A DNA stretch of 64,000 bases from MGIIb-Q1 sp964342465 (GTDB lineage: Archaea > Thermoplasmatota > Poseidoniia > Poseidoniales > Thalassarchaeaceae). Position numbers and translations under genes: made by a program. Below the pieces are notes generated by a model. That model had not been told where the DNA came from, searched no databases, and saw only the letters and a program-made list of their open reading frames with translations. This document shows positions 17,268 through 26,257 of this stretch, piece by piece; position 1 is the first letter of the stretch, and the number at the start of each line of letters is the position of its first letter. The stretch covers positions 3,763-67,762 of the forward strand of contig CAYFFQ010000010.1 of NCBI GenBank assembly GCA_964342465.1, written 5' to 3'.

Positions 17268-20200
17268 TTGAGCACCAATCCTGAGCAGATGAGGGAGGGC
17301 TCGTCAGTGAAGCATCAAGCATTCGTTCTCACCATCCTTATGCTCTCTTCATCACTTTTCGGATTGTTCATCAATGCCACTGGCATCTTGGAAGAAGCCG
17401 ATGGAGGTGGCAGCCAACCAGACGAACTCGGGCCTGAGGCGATTCGGGATTTCGCCTCGCTGAACTCATCTGAGATAGTATCCATTTCAACCATTCCGAC
17501 AACATTGTCTAATTCATTCAAGGTGCAGGTCGAAGAAGGGAAGGCGGTCAGGAACATTTCCCTTGAAATGCAGCCGAAGGCGCTTCCGCGCGACGAAGCG
17601 GTCTCATTCACTCAACCCAACGACTTCAATCAGACTGGAGCCATTTCAGAGGGCATCGACTTCAACAACTCCGGCTTACAAGTCTCAGCCATCGATGAGT
17701 ATTGGGATTTTGAAGGGAGTAACAATCTCCCCACAGGGTGGACCTCCACAAATTCGTACTATGGCCGAATCAACACCATGACCTGCGGCACCAACGGAAC
17801 GAGTTCCCGCTCACTCACGGTTCGCCACAACAGTGTCAGCGTCACTTCCAATCAGATTGACCTCTCATCACTTTCCACAGGCCAAATCTCCTTCTGGATG
17901 CGGGAGGGGCAATCGGGTTGTGGTGAAGACCCCGACAGCAGTGAGCACATGTATGTGGAGTATCTCCGTTCTAGTGGTTCGTGGGGGCAGATCACCTACT
18001 TCAACGCAGGACTAGGCTATCCCTACTACACACCCCGAAGTGTCTCTTTCAGTCTGCCAAATGACGCCTTCCACTCCAATTTCAAGTTCAGGTTCCGCCT
18101 TTCGCACGGTTCGGGAACATGCTGCGACTGGTGGTTCGTCGATGATGTCAGGCTTACCAAACCGGGTGGCGAAGGTTCGTGGTCCACGCCCGCCTTCGGA
18201 CCCAATGCTTCGCTCGCATCATTCCGCTCGCTTCCCGGCCCATACGGGGTCATGAGCATCGACACCGATGCACCGGCCAACGCGGTCAGTTGGTCGGTGC
18301 TGGATGCGAGCAACGGCTCAGTGCTCGATGGATTCTGGGAGAGGAGTGAAAGGTGGGCCGACTTGGGCGGCATCGATTGGAAGAGGCATCCGGCGATTCG
18401 CCTGAAGGTGACTCTCAGTGCGCAAGGCACGGGAACGGTATCGAAGATCAATGGCGTCCATATTCAGGGCCGGTTCGTCAATTCGTTCGATGACAACCCG
18501 AACGATTGGAACCTCGTCGCCTGTACATGGGACGGTGACAGCATCACAGGCGACGGTGAAGCCTACTCGCCGACAATCATTTCTCGTCGGCCCATCAGTC
18601 GAATAGAGAGTGATGCCGTCGCCACTGGAAGCGGTTCCCTTCAGATTGCTTTGGATGGCGCCGGCTGGGCCGACATTACCAACAGCGGTCTCACCGTTCT
18701 TGAGAGGCCAGCCCACGAAATCAAATTCAGATGGTATGGGGGCGGCCAGACCTTCGACCTACAGAAATTCGATGTGAATCTTCACTCTTCTGGCCTGCCC
18801 GAATCCCCGAGAATCGACCTGTGGGGGGATGGTGTTGACGAGTGGGGAGTGGTGAACCAGTCCATCGGCACATGGGGAGCACAGGACCGTCTAGCGGATG
18901 GAAACCTATCACGCGCCGTCAAATTTCCCGGTCAGCACAACATCCCTCTGTGGATTCCGAGAGACACATCCGGTGACCTGATTTTTGAGATTTCACCTGA
19001 CAACTCCAGCGGAGTCTCCGCCCTGATGGTGCAGTTGATTGTCGACGGGACTCTCGTCGCTTCGTGGAATCACGGCTCAGCCTCGGATTCGAGGATTCTT
19101 CGATTGCAGGGCAACGACAAGACCAATTTCATGACCGAAGTTGCACTCTCACAACCCGTTTGGAGTCAGCATGGTGTGGAATACGTGGCTGCAGAACTGG
19201 TGCTAGATGCACAGGCTGGCGGGGCGACGCTGTCTGGATTGTTATTACCCCATTCGCCTGTCGCAAACTTGCATTTTGAGCCCTCAGACCCACTAACCCT
19301 TCGCCTCAATGACATGGCGAAAAGCATGACTGCGAACAGCGGTTGGGTGACTTTACCGCTGAGTATGATTTGGAACTATCCCGCATCCATGGAAGTGACA
19401 CTCACGGCTCTAAACAGCGGGGACTCCGCTGCCATCGTTCTTGAGCAGGCAAGCAACCTTTCGGCCACTCTCACTCCATCGTGGAGAATGGTCGAGATAA
19501 CCAACAACATCTCATTCAGCAACGGCCAGTTGGCTGCTCTCAGGTATGAATTGACAGGATTGAGGAATTCTCTCGTCTATACGGTATGGGTAGGAGCCAA
19601 CCCACTCCCAAATGATTCCCTTGTCGGAGATGCTGATGCAATAATCCTCCCAGAAACCTTCGCAGTGGGGCCATATTCCCCCCCTGCCAACGCCAGTGGA
19701 CCGGGGGTCTGTTGTGAATTGCATCCCACCCTCTCCTTCTCACCCAACGCCACTTGGGATGATGAGGAGATGGTCACACTCTCGGTGCGCGGTGTGATGG
19801 TCGATGGACTGATTTCACTACCGTGGGTACAGAGGTTCGGCGTAGGCCCCTCTCAGGGTGTGGAGAATGATATCAAGGTGTCAGAATGGCGTGTTCTTAA
19901 TGACCGAGGTATCGTGATTCCAGAGCACACCTCATACCTGAAATCAGATTCCGACATCACGATAGAAGTCGAATTAGGGTTTGAAAACATCGAGTCTCTG
20001 TTCGGCCCGCGTGCTGGTGAGGCCGAGGTGCGCCTCTACGAAAACGGCATCCTGAAGAGCACGACGACCCATCTTGAGAGAGGTGTGGCGACATTCGTCA
20101 CGCGTACTCCGGCCGTTACCGGCGTGGTCAGTTATTCGGTCGAATTTTCTCCCCTCGTCGGTGGCGACGATGTCACGACAGTCGCTCTGCAGAGAGTGTT

Positions 20201-22622
20201 TGAAATCGATGGTTTGCCACCTCAGGTGGTGTCCAAGAACATCGCCGACCACGACCATCTTGAACCGTCGTCGGCGCAACAGTTTGTTTTCGAGATATCC
20301 GACCAGCCGACACTTCCCACCGACATCACTCTGATGTTGTGGCGACAGTGGCAGGATGATGCCGACGGCGACGCAGAGGCCGACGCCGGTGAATACCAGC
20401 CCCAATCACTCGACCTTCCGGCCAATCTCAGCGGCGCAAGTGGAAATTACACCTTCACCTTTGATGACACCTTCGGACTGGAAGGCGACATTGTCGCCGC
20501 CTATATCATCGGCTCTGATGCTGCTGGGAACATGATTGAGGGTGGTGGCGGAGCAGAGGCGGGTCAGACCCTTTTCATGTATCAACTGATGAGCGATGAA
20601 GCCCCATCAATCAATCGTCAGGGGGCTGGTTGGGATGGTGGGGTGCGAGAGTGGCTTCACCCTTCAGTGGTCTATGGGCTAACCCTACCCTTCACTGAGG
20701 AGAATGGTTTTTCGGATGTTGAAGGTGTCACACTCAACCTCGCTGGGAACTCCGAGAACGACATTCTGAATGTGAGATGGAACTCCACTTCAGAGTCATG
20801 CCTCAGTAGCAGTTTTGACCTGCAAATCATTTCCTGTGAGGTCTCGGCGCAGCAAGGAAACCTCTCCGCCTTCACCAGTGATTTGCAGATTCACCTCGAA
20901 TTCGTACTTTCATGGGATTTACCAAGAGAAGATGGTCTGCGTAGAGAGCCTGACCTAGAGGTGGTGGATAGAGCAGGGCAGGGTGCTTGGATAGCCTATC
21001 CCGAACTTAGATGGAGATATTCGACCGATATGGAAATCGTCACCGAGTCGGTGCAGGTCTCACTCGATGAAGGAAGTCGTTCCTCGGATGGTGCGTGGGT
21101 GCGACCAAACAGCAACATCACCATTTCGGGAAGAGTAGCGTTCTCCCCAAGTGGTGACACACCTCAAGATGAAATCAAAGTAAAGGTACTTCTCGATGGA
21201 AGAGGACAGAGCGTAAGAACGGAAGATGGTGATTGGCAGGTCACCCTCAAGGCTCCGAACAATGCCCCAGAAACTCCAATCCCACTAACCTACGAATTGA
21301 CCGACCTGCCGGCGATGGCTCGTGATGTGACTGATGAGGGTATGTCCTCACTCCTGATTACTGTAGACGCCACCGCTCCGATACCGGTGGCGGTCGTCGG
21401 ACCGAGAGAGGGCAGCATCATCCCGATTTCATCTCTCTCATCTGTGGTGGTCGAACTACAGATTGATGAGAGAGAACAGTTGGACGGGGAATCACTTTCA
21501 CTGCATTGGCTTGTCACCCACGGCTCCTCTCCCTACGGAGACGAGATTGCCAGTGGCAACTCATCCATGCATCTCCCTTCTCACAATGCCGCCGGCGAGG
21601 CAATCCCAGTGCGAGCGACCTTCAATCTCGCTGGCGCCATCCCCGCACAATACCTATCCAATGAGTTGGCCGTCCATGTTTGGGTGGCAGGCAGCGACAT
21701 GGTCGGACATCAGATGGTCTCGGACATCCAGTTCAATTCACCGAACAAACCTCTGGCGATGTGGACTCTACAACGTCTCGAGGCGAAACTGGTGGTGGAC
21801 CGGAACAACCTCTCATACTCACACTACAGCGACCTCGTTAGTGGTCAATCGGTCACCGTGACAGTGGCGGTGGAGAACCTCGGGCAGGTCCATGGTACGG
21901 CGGAGATAACCCTGATTCAGGTGGGCGCGCAGGGCGAAGAAGTCGTGGTCACCCCCGTTGCTCGACAGGTTGGTGTGGACCCTCGCTCTTCATCTATAGT
22001 TCAGATAGACTGGCTCCTGAAATCGTCAGGACATTTCCACATCAAGGTGCTGATGGATGGAGAGGAGGTTGCTATCGGTGAGACAATCAGCGTCGATGAA
22101 GCGAAGGCCGAGGGGCTGCTCGGTGACCTGCAACAGCGCGGCTTCACCCTAGAGTGGTTGGTCATCCTCGGAGGTCTGTTCATCATGCTCACCGCCATTA
22201 TCGTGATTGCCATACGGGCTGGTGGCCCCATCGATGAAGATGAGTGGGCCGATGATGTCGATGCGACCGCCTCCCTCGAAGCGGAGATGAACGGCGGAGG
22301 TGACAGTGCTGCCATCGCCGCCAGTGAATGGGCGACGATGCAAGCTCAGTCCAGTGATCTAGGACAACCAACAGAGTGGACGCCTGAGCAGATTGCTTGG
22401 TGGCAGGGGCAACAGAGCGCTCAGAGCGGAAGCAGTTGGACTCCCGAACAGATAGATGAGTGGCGGCGGCAACAGGGCCAGCAGACTGAATGGACGCCTG
22501 AACAGATCGCCTATTGGCAGGCGCAACAGGCCGAATGGTCGGCAGAACAGGTGGCCACATGGCAGGCGCAACAGGCGCAGCAATACGGTGATTCCAGCCA
22601 AGAGGGATATGGCTGGCAATGA
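17268..22622 (+). CDS. Giant secreted surface protein with C-terminal TM and Trp-rich tail repeats
   Basis: A 1784-residue protein that I do not recognise as a whole. A signal segment (AFVLTILMLSSSLFGLFI) is followed by a long beta-rich outer region. Residues about 145-300 (YWDFEGS...GWTSTNS...CCDWWFVDDVRL) resemble a MAM/jelly-roll sugar-binding domain. Several immunoglobulin-like blocks come later (for example residues about 1260-1480). One membrane segment (LEWLVILGGLFIMLTAIIVIAI, about 1628-1650) leads to an acidic region and a tail of four to five units of the form EWTPEQIAxWQxQQ. The tail is predicted to be cytoplasmic, which is unusual for surface proteins. The start is TTG 17268; an ATG a few codons on is an alternative. 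A 9-bp hairpin covers its leader. Confidence 0.75.
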   Translation: MSTNPEQMREGSSVKHQAFVLTILMLSSSLFGLFINATGILEEADGGGSQPDELGPEAIRDFASLNSSEIVSISTIPTTLSNSFKVQVEEGKAVRNISLEMQPKALPRDEAVSFTQPNDFNQTGAISEGIDFNNSGLQVSAIDEYWDFEGSNNLPTGWTSTNSYYGRINTMTCGTNGTSSRSLTVRHNSVSVTSNQIDLSSLSTGQISFWMREGQSGCGEDPDSSEHMYVEYLRSSGSWGQITYFNAGLGYPYYTPRSVSFSLPNDAFHSNFKFRFRLSHGSGTCCDWWFVDDVRLTKPGGEGSWSTPAFGPNASLASFRSLPGPYGVMSIDTDAPANAVSWSVLDASNGSVLDGFWERSERWADLGGIDWKRHPAIRLKVTLSAQGTGTVSKINGVHIQGRFVNSFDDNPNDWNLVACTWDGDSITGDGEAYSPTIISRRPISRIESDAVATGSGSLQIALDGAGWADITNSGLTVLERPAHEIKFRWYGGGQTFDLQKFDVNLHSSGLPESPRIDLWGDGVDEWGVVNQSIGTWGAQDRLADGNLSRAVKFPGQHNIPLWIPRDTSGDLIFEISPDNSSGVSALMVQLIVDGTLVASWNHGSASDSRILRLQGNDKTNFMTEVALSQPVWSQHGVEYVAAELVLDAQAGGATLSGLLLPHSPVANLHFEPSDPLTLRLNDMAKSMTANSGWVTLPLSMIWNYPASMEVTLTALNSGDSAAIVLEQASNLSATLTPSWRMVEITNNISFSNGQLAALRYELTGLRNSLVYTVWVGANPLPNDSLVGDADAIILPETFAVGPYSPPANASGPGVCCELHPTLSFSPNATWDDEEMVTLSVRGVMVDGLISLPWVQRFGVGPSQGVENDIKVSEWRVLNDRGIVIPEHTSYLKSDSDITIEVELGFENIESLFGPRAGEAEVRLYENGILKSTTTHLERGVATFVTRTPAVTGVVSYSVEFSPLVGGDDVTTVALQRVFEIDGLPPQVVSKNIADHDHLEPSSAQQFVFEISDQPTLPTDITLMLWRQWQDDADGDAEADAGEYQPQSLDLPANLSGASGNYTFTFDDTFGLEGDIVAAYIIGSDAAGNMIEGGGGAEAGQTLFMYQLMSDEAPSINRQGAGWDGGVREWLHPSVVYGLTLPFTEENGFSDVEGVTLNLAGNSENDILNVRWNSTSESCLSSSFDLQIISCEVSAQQGNLSAFTSDLQIHLEFVLSWDLPREDGLRREPDLEVVDRAGQGAWIAYPELRWRYSTDMEIVTESVQVSLDEGSRSSDGAWVRPNSNITISGRVAFSPSGDTPQDEIKVKVLLDGRGQSVRTEDGDWQVTLKAPNNAPETPIPLTYELTDLPAMARDVTDEGMSSLLITVDATAPIPVAVVGPREGSIIPISSLSSVVVELQIDEREQLDGESLSLHWLVTHGSSPYGDEIASGNSSMHLPSHNAAGEAIPVRATFNLAGAIPAQYLSNELAVHVWVAGSDMVGHQMVSDIQFNSPNKPLAMWTLQRLEAKLVVDRNNLSYSHYSDLVSGQSVTVTVAVENLGQVHGTAEITLIQVGAQGEEVVVTPVARQVGVDPRSSSIVQIDWLLKSSGHFHIKVLMDGEEVAIGETISVDEAKAEGLLGDLQQRGFTLEWLVILGGLFIMLTAIIVIAIRAGGPIDEDEWADDVDATASLEAEMNGGGDSAAIAASEWATMQAQSSDLGQPTEWTPEQIAWWQGQQSAQSGSSWTPEQIDEWRRQQGQQTEWTPEQIAYWQAQQAEWSAEQVATWQAQQAQQYGDSSQEGYGWQ

Positions 22623-22635
22623 ACCGTCACATTCC

Positions 22636-22641
22636 TTTTTT
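22636..22641 (+). terminator. Short T-run after the giant surface protein
   Basis: Six T lie 14 nt past the stop codon, within CCTTTTTTAA. This fits a simple archaeal T-tract terminator. Confidence 0.35.
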
Positions 22642-22972
22642 AACCTCGAATCCATGCATTCCCTTATCGGACATCTTGATAACTTCGTCTCACTTGGGTT
22701 AGTTGTTTGCTGGCACGAGAATACAGCATTGTATTTGCCGAAATGGATGCTTTCTCTGATTAGATTGAACTCATCTCCGGCCCCATTTTGATACCGCCTT
22801 TCGCGGCTAGATGCCCCTCGGTGAAAGATGTAAGATAGAACTGACATACGAGTTCAATGCGACGCACATATTGAGTATGTGCACTTTCCCTCTAGCCTAC
22901 TCCTTTAGGGTGTGGTTGGTTCAGTAGGGGTGAAGAGTTGTTCTGAGAATGGGCAGAATCTTAATGTGATAT
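22642..22972. other. Intergenic region with a 7-bp palindromic hairpin
   Basis: About 330 bp without a convincing gene. GCACATA (22864-22870), loop TTGAG, and TATGTGC (22876-22882) form a perfect 7-bp inverted repeat. It lies about 95 bp upstream of the next gene and could be an operator or a terminator. The stretch is AT-rich like the gene that follows. Confidence 0.35.
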
Positions 22973-22975
22973 TTG

Positions 22976-23971
22976 ATGCTCAGAAAAACTGTGAATTACA
23001 AGCCACTCCTCATCTCATTGCTCATTCTTGGACTATTTCCTACTCAAGTTTTGTCTGAGAATCCAAAGAACAATGGATTGGATGTCACACCTATCCCCGA
23101 TTATCTCCAACCATTTGATGATTTCTTTGGAAAACATGTTGATGTGTTCGGAATACCGATAGTCGCAACAAGTGGAGTTTCCGATGATTATGTTCTTCAT
23201 GCCGCCAACATCATGGCCCAGTATCTTGATACCAATGCTGATGAGGAGATTGACGATGAACAAGTTGTCGAATCTATGAAAAATCAAAAAGCAGTGTTAA
23301 TCGTTACTGAGAACGAGGGTGAAACCGAGAGATTCTTCAAAGGAATATCCCGCGAAATTGAGGACAATTATGTCACGCAAGACCTCGCTCAAGAGGAGAT
23401 GGCTCTGCCCGGCTCCCCAAGATTTGATGCCTCACTTGAAGAGGTACTACATCTTATCACAAGTACTGGTTACGGGGGTGCATATCCTGAAATATGGGGT
23501 ACAGAGAGTGAGAGTGAACTATTGCTGTTGACCGATAATGCCCGCGGCGGCAAATTCTCATCACCACCATCAGCATATCCAGAGAATGCTTGGTTCCATT
23601 ACGATGACAAGACGTGTGATAGAATGTGCAATGCTGTCGAATACAACTACTGGGCCCTGACTTCTTATTTGGGTGCCCAAGCAGATATGTGTGAACAAAT
23701 CAGTGATGAGTGGGAGCCTTGCACACGAGAAAAACTAGAGCAGATGGACCCACAGGTCATTGAGTTAATGACAAACTCTAGCCATGCTATGCCCCTCGTC
23801 CTCCCCGATGGGAACTATGCCGGGAATGCCTCATGGGATGGGAGCCATTATGAGAAAATAGAGGTGTCTGGCCTACCTGGTTTTACCCTTCCCTCATTAT
23901 TGGTTTCAGTCGCAGTCGCATTTCTTGTGAGAAGGAAAAATGCAACTATGAAGACGGGCATCATCGGCTGA
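22976..23971 (+). CDS. Exported protein with PGF-CTERM-like C-terminal sorting signal
   Basis: A 331-residue protein of unknown family. It starts with a clear signal peptide (YKPLLISLLILGLFPTQVLS). The mature part has an Asp-rich loop (DTNADEEIDDEQ), which may bind calcium, and two Cys pairs (CDRMC and CEQ...CTR). It ends with SGLPGFTLPSLLVSVAVAFLVRRKN: Pro-Gly-Phe, a hydrophobic stretch and a basic tail. This tripartite pattern matches archaeosortase-processed PGF-CTERM proteins, so the C-terminus may be cut and replaced by a lipid (family knowledge; no archaeosortase gene is in the window). ATG 22976 is the likely start, one codon after an in-frame TTG. The gene is visibly more AT-rich than its flanks, suggesting separate acquisition. 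Confidence 0.65.
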   Translation: MLRKTVNYKPLLISLLILGLFPTQVLSENPKNNGLDVTPIPDYLQPFDDFFGKHVDVFGIPIVATSGVSDDYVLHAANIMAQYLDTNADEEIDDEQVVESMKNQKAVLIVTENEGETERFFKGISREIEDNYVTQDLAQEEMALPGSPRFDASLEEVLHLITSTGYGGAYPEIWGTESESELLLLTDNARGGKFSSPPSAYPENAWFHYDDKTCDRMCNAVEYNYWALTSYLGAQADMCEQISDEWEPCTREKLEQMDPQVIELMTNSSHAMPLVLPDGNYAGNASWDGSHYEKIEVSGLPGFTLPSLLVSVAVAFLVRRKNATMKTGIIG

Positions 23972-23985
23972 ATACCTGTATCGGA

Positions 23986-24093
23986 TTGAGGATGCTGCCG
24001 GTCGCTTCTGCGACCGAGCGCACTCCCGAAGGGAGTTCAACTCCGTTGGCGAATATAAGCGATGAGGAATTGAAGCCAACGGAGAGATTTGAA
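23986..24093 (+). repeat. Structured tRNA-derived repeat, copy A
   Basis: A 108-bp unit with stacked self-complementarity: GGTCGC/GCGACC with loop TTCT, ACTCCC/GGGAGT, and CTCCGTTGGC pairing with GCCAACGGAG. Its last 29 bp equal the 3' end of tRNA-Thr plus trailer (24322-24350). The plus-strand segment 24030-24051 resembles the same tRNA end in the opposite orientation. TTGAGGAT at the start also pairs with ATCCTCAA just beyond the unit. Confidence 0.85.
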
Positions 24094-24142
24094 TCCTCAA
24101 CTCTGGACTGAGCATCCAACATTCTTCAACCGCGAGGGAAGG

Positions 24143-24350
24143 TTGAGGATGCTGCCGGTCGCTCCCGCGACCGAGCGCACTCCCGAAGGGAGTTCAACTC
24201 CGTTGGCGAATATAAGCGATGNNNNNNNNNNNNNNNNNNNNNNNNNNNNNNNNNNNNNNNNNNNNNNNNNNNNNNNNNNNNNNNNNNNNNNNNNNNNNNN
24301 NNNNNNNNNNNNNNNNNNNNNAGGAATTGAAGCCAACGGAGAGATTTGAA
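24143..24350 (+). repeat. Structured tRNA-derived repeat, copy B, split by the N gap
   Basis: Bases 24143-24221 repeat 23986-24064, apart from changes in the 4-base hairpin loop (TCCC for TTCT). Bases 24322-24350 repeat 24065-24093 exactly. The 100 Ns fall precisely between, at a point where copy A is continuous, so the true gap may be zero or may hide something inserted at that site. The right end is the 3' part of tRNA-Thr. Confidence 0.85.
24222..24321. other. Assembly gap (100 N)
   Basis: Exactly 100 unknown bases, the usual placeholder for a scaffold join of unknown length. It sits inside a repeated, highly structured sequence next to a tRNA gene. Reading frames drawn across it are meaningless. 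Confidence 0.99.
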
Positions 24351-24403
24351 CTCCCGACCGCCGGATTACAAATCCGGAGCACTACCAGCTATGCTACGTT
24401 GGC
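24332..24403 (-). tRNA. tRNA-Thr(UGU)
   Basis: A 72-nt cloverleaf on the minus strand. The acceptor GCCAACG pairs with CGTTGGC; the anticodon stem CCGGA/TCCGG encloses TTTGTAA, giving anticodon UGU for threonine. The T-arm GGGAG-TTCAAAT-CTCTC has the usual TTCAAAT loop. CCA is not encoded and no intron is visible. A TATA-like TTCAAAAAAGG lies about 27 bp upstream on the minus strand. The 3' end is the source of the repeated fragments at 24065-24093. Confidence 0.95.
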
Positions 24404-24495
24404 GCTGTGCCCCGCGAGAGGCCCCCCTTTTTTGAACCGCACCGTCACCCTCTCGCCCCAACCGTCAAGAGTGTATCACCCACCCAGCAAATTGA

Positions 24496-25365
24496 ATGGG
24501 CGCAAAGGTGTTGGATGGAAAGGCGTGTGGCGCTGAAGTCGAAGCCGAAGTCAAGGCTAGGGTCGCTGACTTACATGAGCGTGGAATCACCCCTCATCTA
24601 GCGGTGGTAATCGTCGGTGATGACCCTGCAAGCCACGTCTATGTCGGAGCGAAGGAGCGTGCTTGTGAGCGTGTCGGAGTCAGAAGTACGCGCATAGACC
24701 TGCCTGCTGCCAGCGATTTTTCAGAAGTAGTGCAAGTCGTCGAGAACCTCAATTCCGACCCATCCGTACATGGCATTCTCGTACAATCCCCTCTCCCGCG
24801 TGGAATGGATGAGTTGGCGATAACCGATATGATTGACCCGAAAAAGGATGTCGATGGCTTCCATCCAATTAACCTCGGAAGGCTGGTTCAAGGTAGGGCT
24901 GACGGGCTTGTTCCGTGTACTCCCGCGGGTGTTGTTCGTCTCCTTGAGTGGGGTGGTGTGGGTGTTTCGGGAAAGAGTGCCGTGGTGATTGGTCGGTCAC
25001 GAATCGTCGGTGCTCCGGTCTCCCTGTTGCTGGCTCGCAAGGGGGTTGATGCAACCGTGACAATCTCTCATTCTAGAACGGCGGACATGGCTGAAGTCTG
25101 TCGAGGTGCGGACATCATCGTAGCCGCTGTAGGAGTCCCTGAACTGGTCAAACCGGATTGGGTGAAACCGGGTGCGGCAGTGATTGATGTAGGTGTCAAT
25201 CGGGTAGATGATGAGAGCCGCGAGCGCGGCTATAGACTGGCAGGCGATGTCCACCCCGCTGTCTCTGAAGTTGCCGGATTCCTAAGTCCAGTGCCCGGTG
25301 GTGTCGGGCCGATGACAATCGCCATGCTGATGCTGAACACGGTCAAGGCGGCCGAGCAGATGTGA
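24496..25365 (+). CDS. folD: Bifunctional methylenetetrahydrofolate dehydrogenase/cyclohydrolase
   Basis: FolD interconverts 5,10-methylene-, methenyl- and 10-formyl-tetrahydrofolate in one-carbon metabolism in the cytoplasm. At 289 residues it is typical length. The N-terminal catalytic part has AKERACERVG with the catalytic Lys, VQSPLPRG with the conserved Gln, and KKDVDGFHP with the Asp. The NADP-binding part has the diagnostic VVIGRSRIVGAPVSLLL. It ends with the signature PVPGGVGPMTIAMLM. All catalytic residues are present. The ATG begins MGAKVLDGKA, as expected for the family. The gene stands alone between tRNA-Thr and a repeat array that belongs to the convergent sufT gene. Archaeal FolD is often of bacterial origin. 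Confidence 0.96.
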   Translation: MGAKVLDGKACGAEVEAEVKARVADLHERGITPHLAVVIVGDDPASHVYVGAKERACERVGVRSTRIDLPAASDFSEVVQVVENLNSDPSVHGILVQSPLPRGMDELAITDMIDPKKDVDGFHPINLGRLVQGRADGLVPCTPAGVVRLLEWGGVGVSGKSAVVIGRSRIVGAPVSLLLARKGVDATVTISHSRTADMAEVCRGADIIVAAVGVPELVKPDWVKPGAAVIDVGVNRVDDESRERGYRLAGDVHPAVSEVAGFLSPVPGGVGPMTIAMLMLNTVKAAEQM

Positions 25366-25440
25366 AGAATGCGACCTTCACATCTCTTTGAAAGAGGCAG
25401 ATGAGTGAGAAAGAATCACACCCACTCTCTCAATTGCTTC

Positions 25441-25895
25441 CACTGGTGGGGGAGAACGGTTCCCTCGGTCAGAAAATCCCCATGCCCTCAGATGCTTCGG
25501 GGGTTTGGAAAAACCGTTCTCCGAGTGTGGGAAAAATGGTTCCGTCGGTCAGAAAATCCCCATGCCCTCAGATGCTTGCGCGGTTAGAGGAAACGCTTCC
25601 TGTTGGTTAGGGACAACGGTTCCTGTTGGTAGAGAAAAATGGTTCTCCGAGTGTGGGAAAAATGGTTCCGTCGGTCAGAAAATCCCCATGCCCTCAGATG
25701 CTTACGCGGTTAGAGGAAACGCTTCCTGTTGGTTATGGGCAACGGTTCCTGTTGGTAGGGAAAAATGGTTCCGTCGGTCAGAAAATCCCCATGCCCTCAG
25801 ATGCTTACGCGGTTAGAGGAAACGCTTCCTGTTGGTTATGGGCAACGGTTCCTGTTGGTAGGGAAAAATGGTTCCGTCGGTCAGAAAATCCCCAT
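25441..25895 (-). repeat. Irregular tandem array (5 units, 80-126 bp) over the sufT stop codon
   Basis: The phrase GGTCAGAAAATCCCCATG occurs at 25467, 25547, 25673, 25776 and 25879, spaced 80, 126, 103 and 103 bp. The last copy is the real 3' end of sufT (minus-strand ...GGGATTTTCTGA); the others are non-coding copies downstream of it. Sub-repeats such as CGGTTCCTGTTGGT fill the units. The array takes up the whole gap between folD and sufT; open frames within it are by-products of the repetition. Confidence 0.9.
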
Positions 25896-26198
25896 GTCCA
25901 TCAAGGCATCCTCGCTGGCGTGAACCTTCGGCTGCCAGCGAGGTGTCCAGACAAGATTCACATGGACTGAATCAACACCATCTGCGCTGAGTGCAGCACG
26001 ATGGACTGAAGCCATGATTTCAGGGGCCACCGGACACCCCGGACTGGTCAGGGTGAGGTCGACTTCAGCATGGACTCCACCCTCTTTCTCCTCGATTCGG
26101 ACATCGTAAATCAATCCTAATTCAACGAGACTGATTTCAAGTTCCGGGTCCTCGACAGGATGAATCGCTGCCATGACCGAATCTCGAGTGGCGACCAT
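25881..26198 (-). CDS. sufT: MIP18/DUF59-family Fe-S assembly protein (SufT-like)
   Basis: A 105-residue MIP18-type protein, a family that helps mature or deliver Fe-S clusters. It has the family core EDPELEISLVELGLIYDV and the conserved cysteine motif LTSPGCPVAP in which the Cys is thought to handle iron or clusters. The C-terminus is slightly extended (PKVHASEDALMDMGIF). It is the last gene of the suf cluster on the minus strand, 59 bp after the DUF302-SufE gene, which supports a SufT role over the related PaaD role in phenylacetate degradation. Its final codons and stop are duplicated in the downstream repeat array. Confidence 0.85.
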   Translation of the reverse strand: MVATRDSVMAAIHPVEDPELEISLVELGLIYDVRIEEKEGGVHAEVDLTLTSPGCPVAPEIMASVHRAALSADGVDSVHVNLVWTPRWQPKVHASEDALMDMGIF

Positions 26199-26257
26199 AT
26201 TTTTCCCTCATTGTTCATTCGGAATTAGTATGCACTCCGAGCCCGATTGTGTGATTT

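Noticed and set aside
22976..23971. Metallopeptidase based on EEVLHLIT
   Set aside because: It is not an HExxH motif and no further ligand is recognisable.
24089..24382. Open frames running through the N gap
   Set aside because: They exist only because N codons cannot be stops; the real content is tRNA-Thr and repeats.
25401..25970. Several 60-114-codon frames on the plus strand
   Set aside because: They are open in more than one frame because the repeat unit lacks stops; the sequence is copies of the sufT 3' end.
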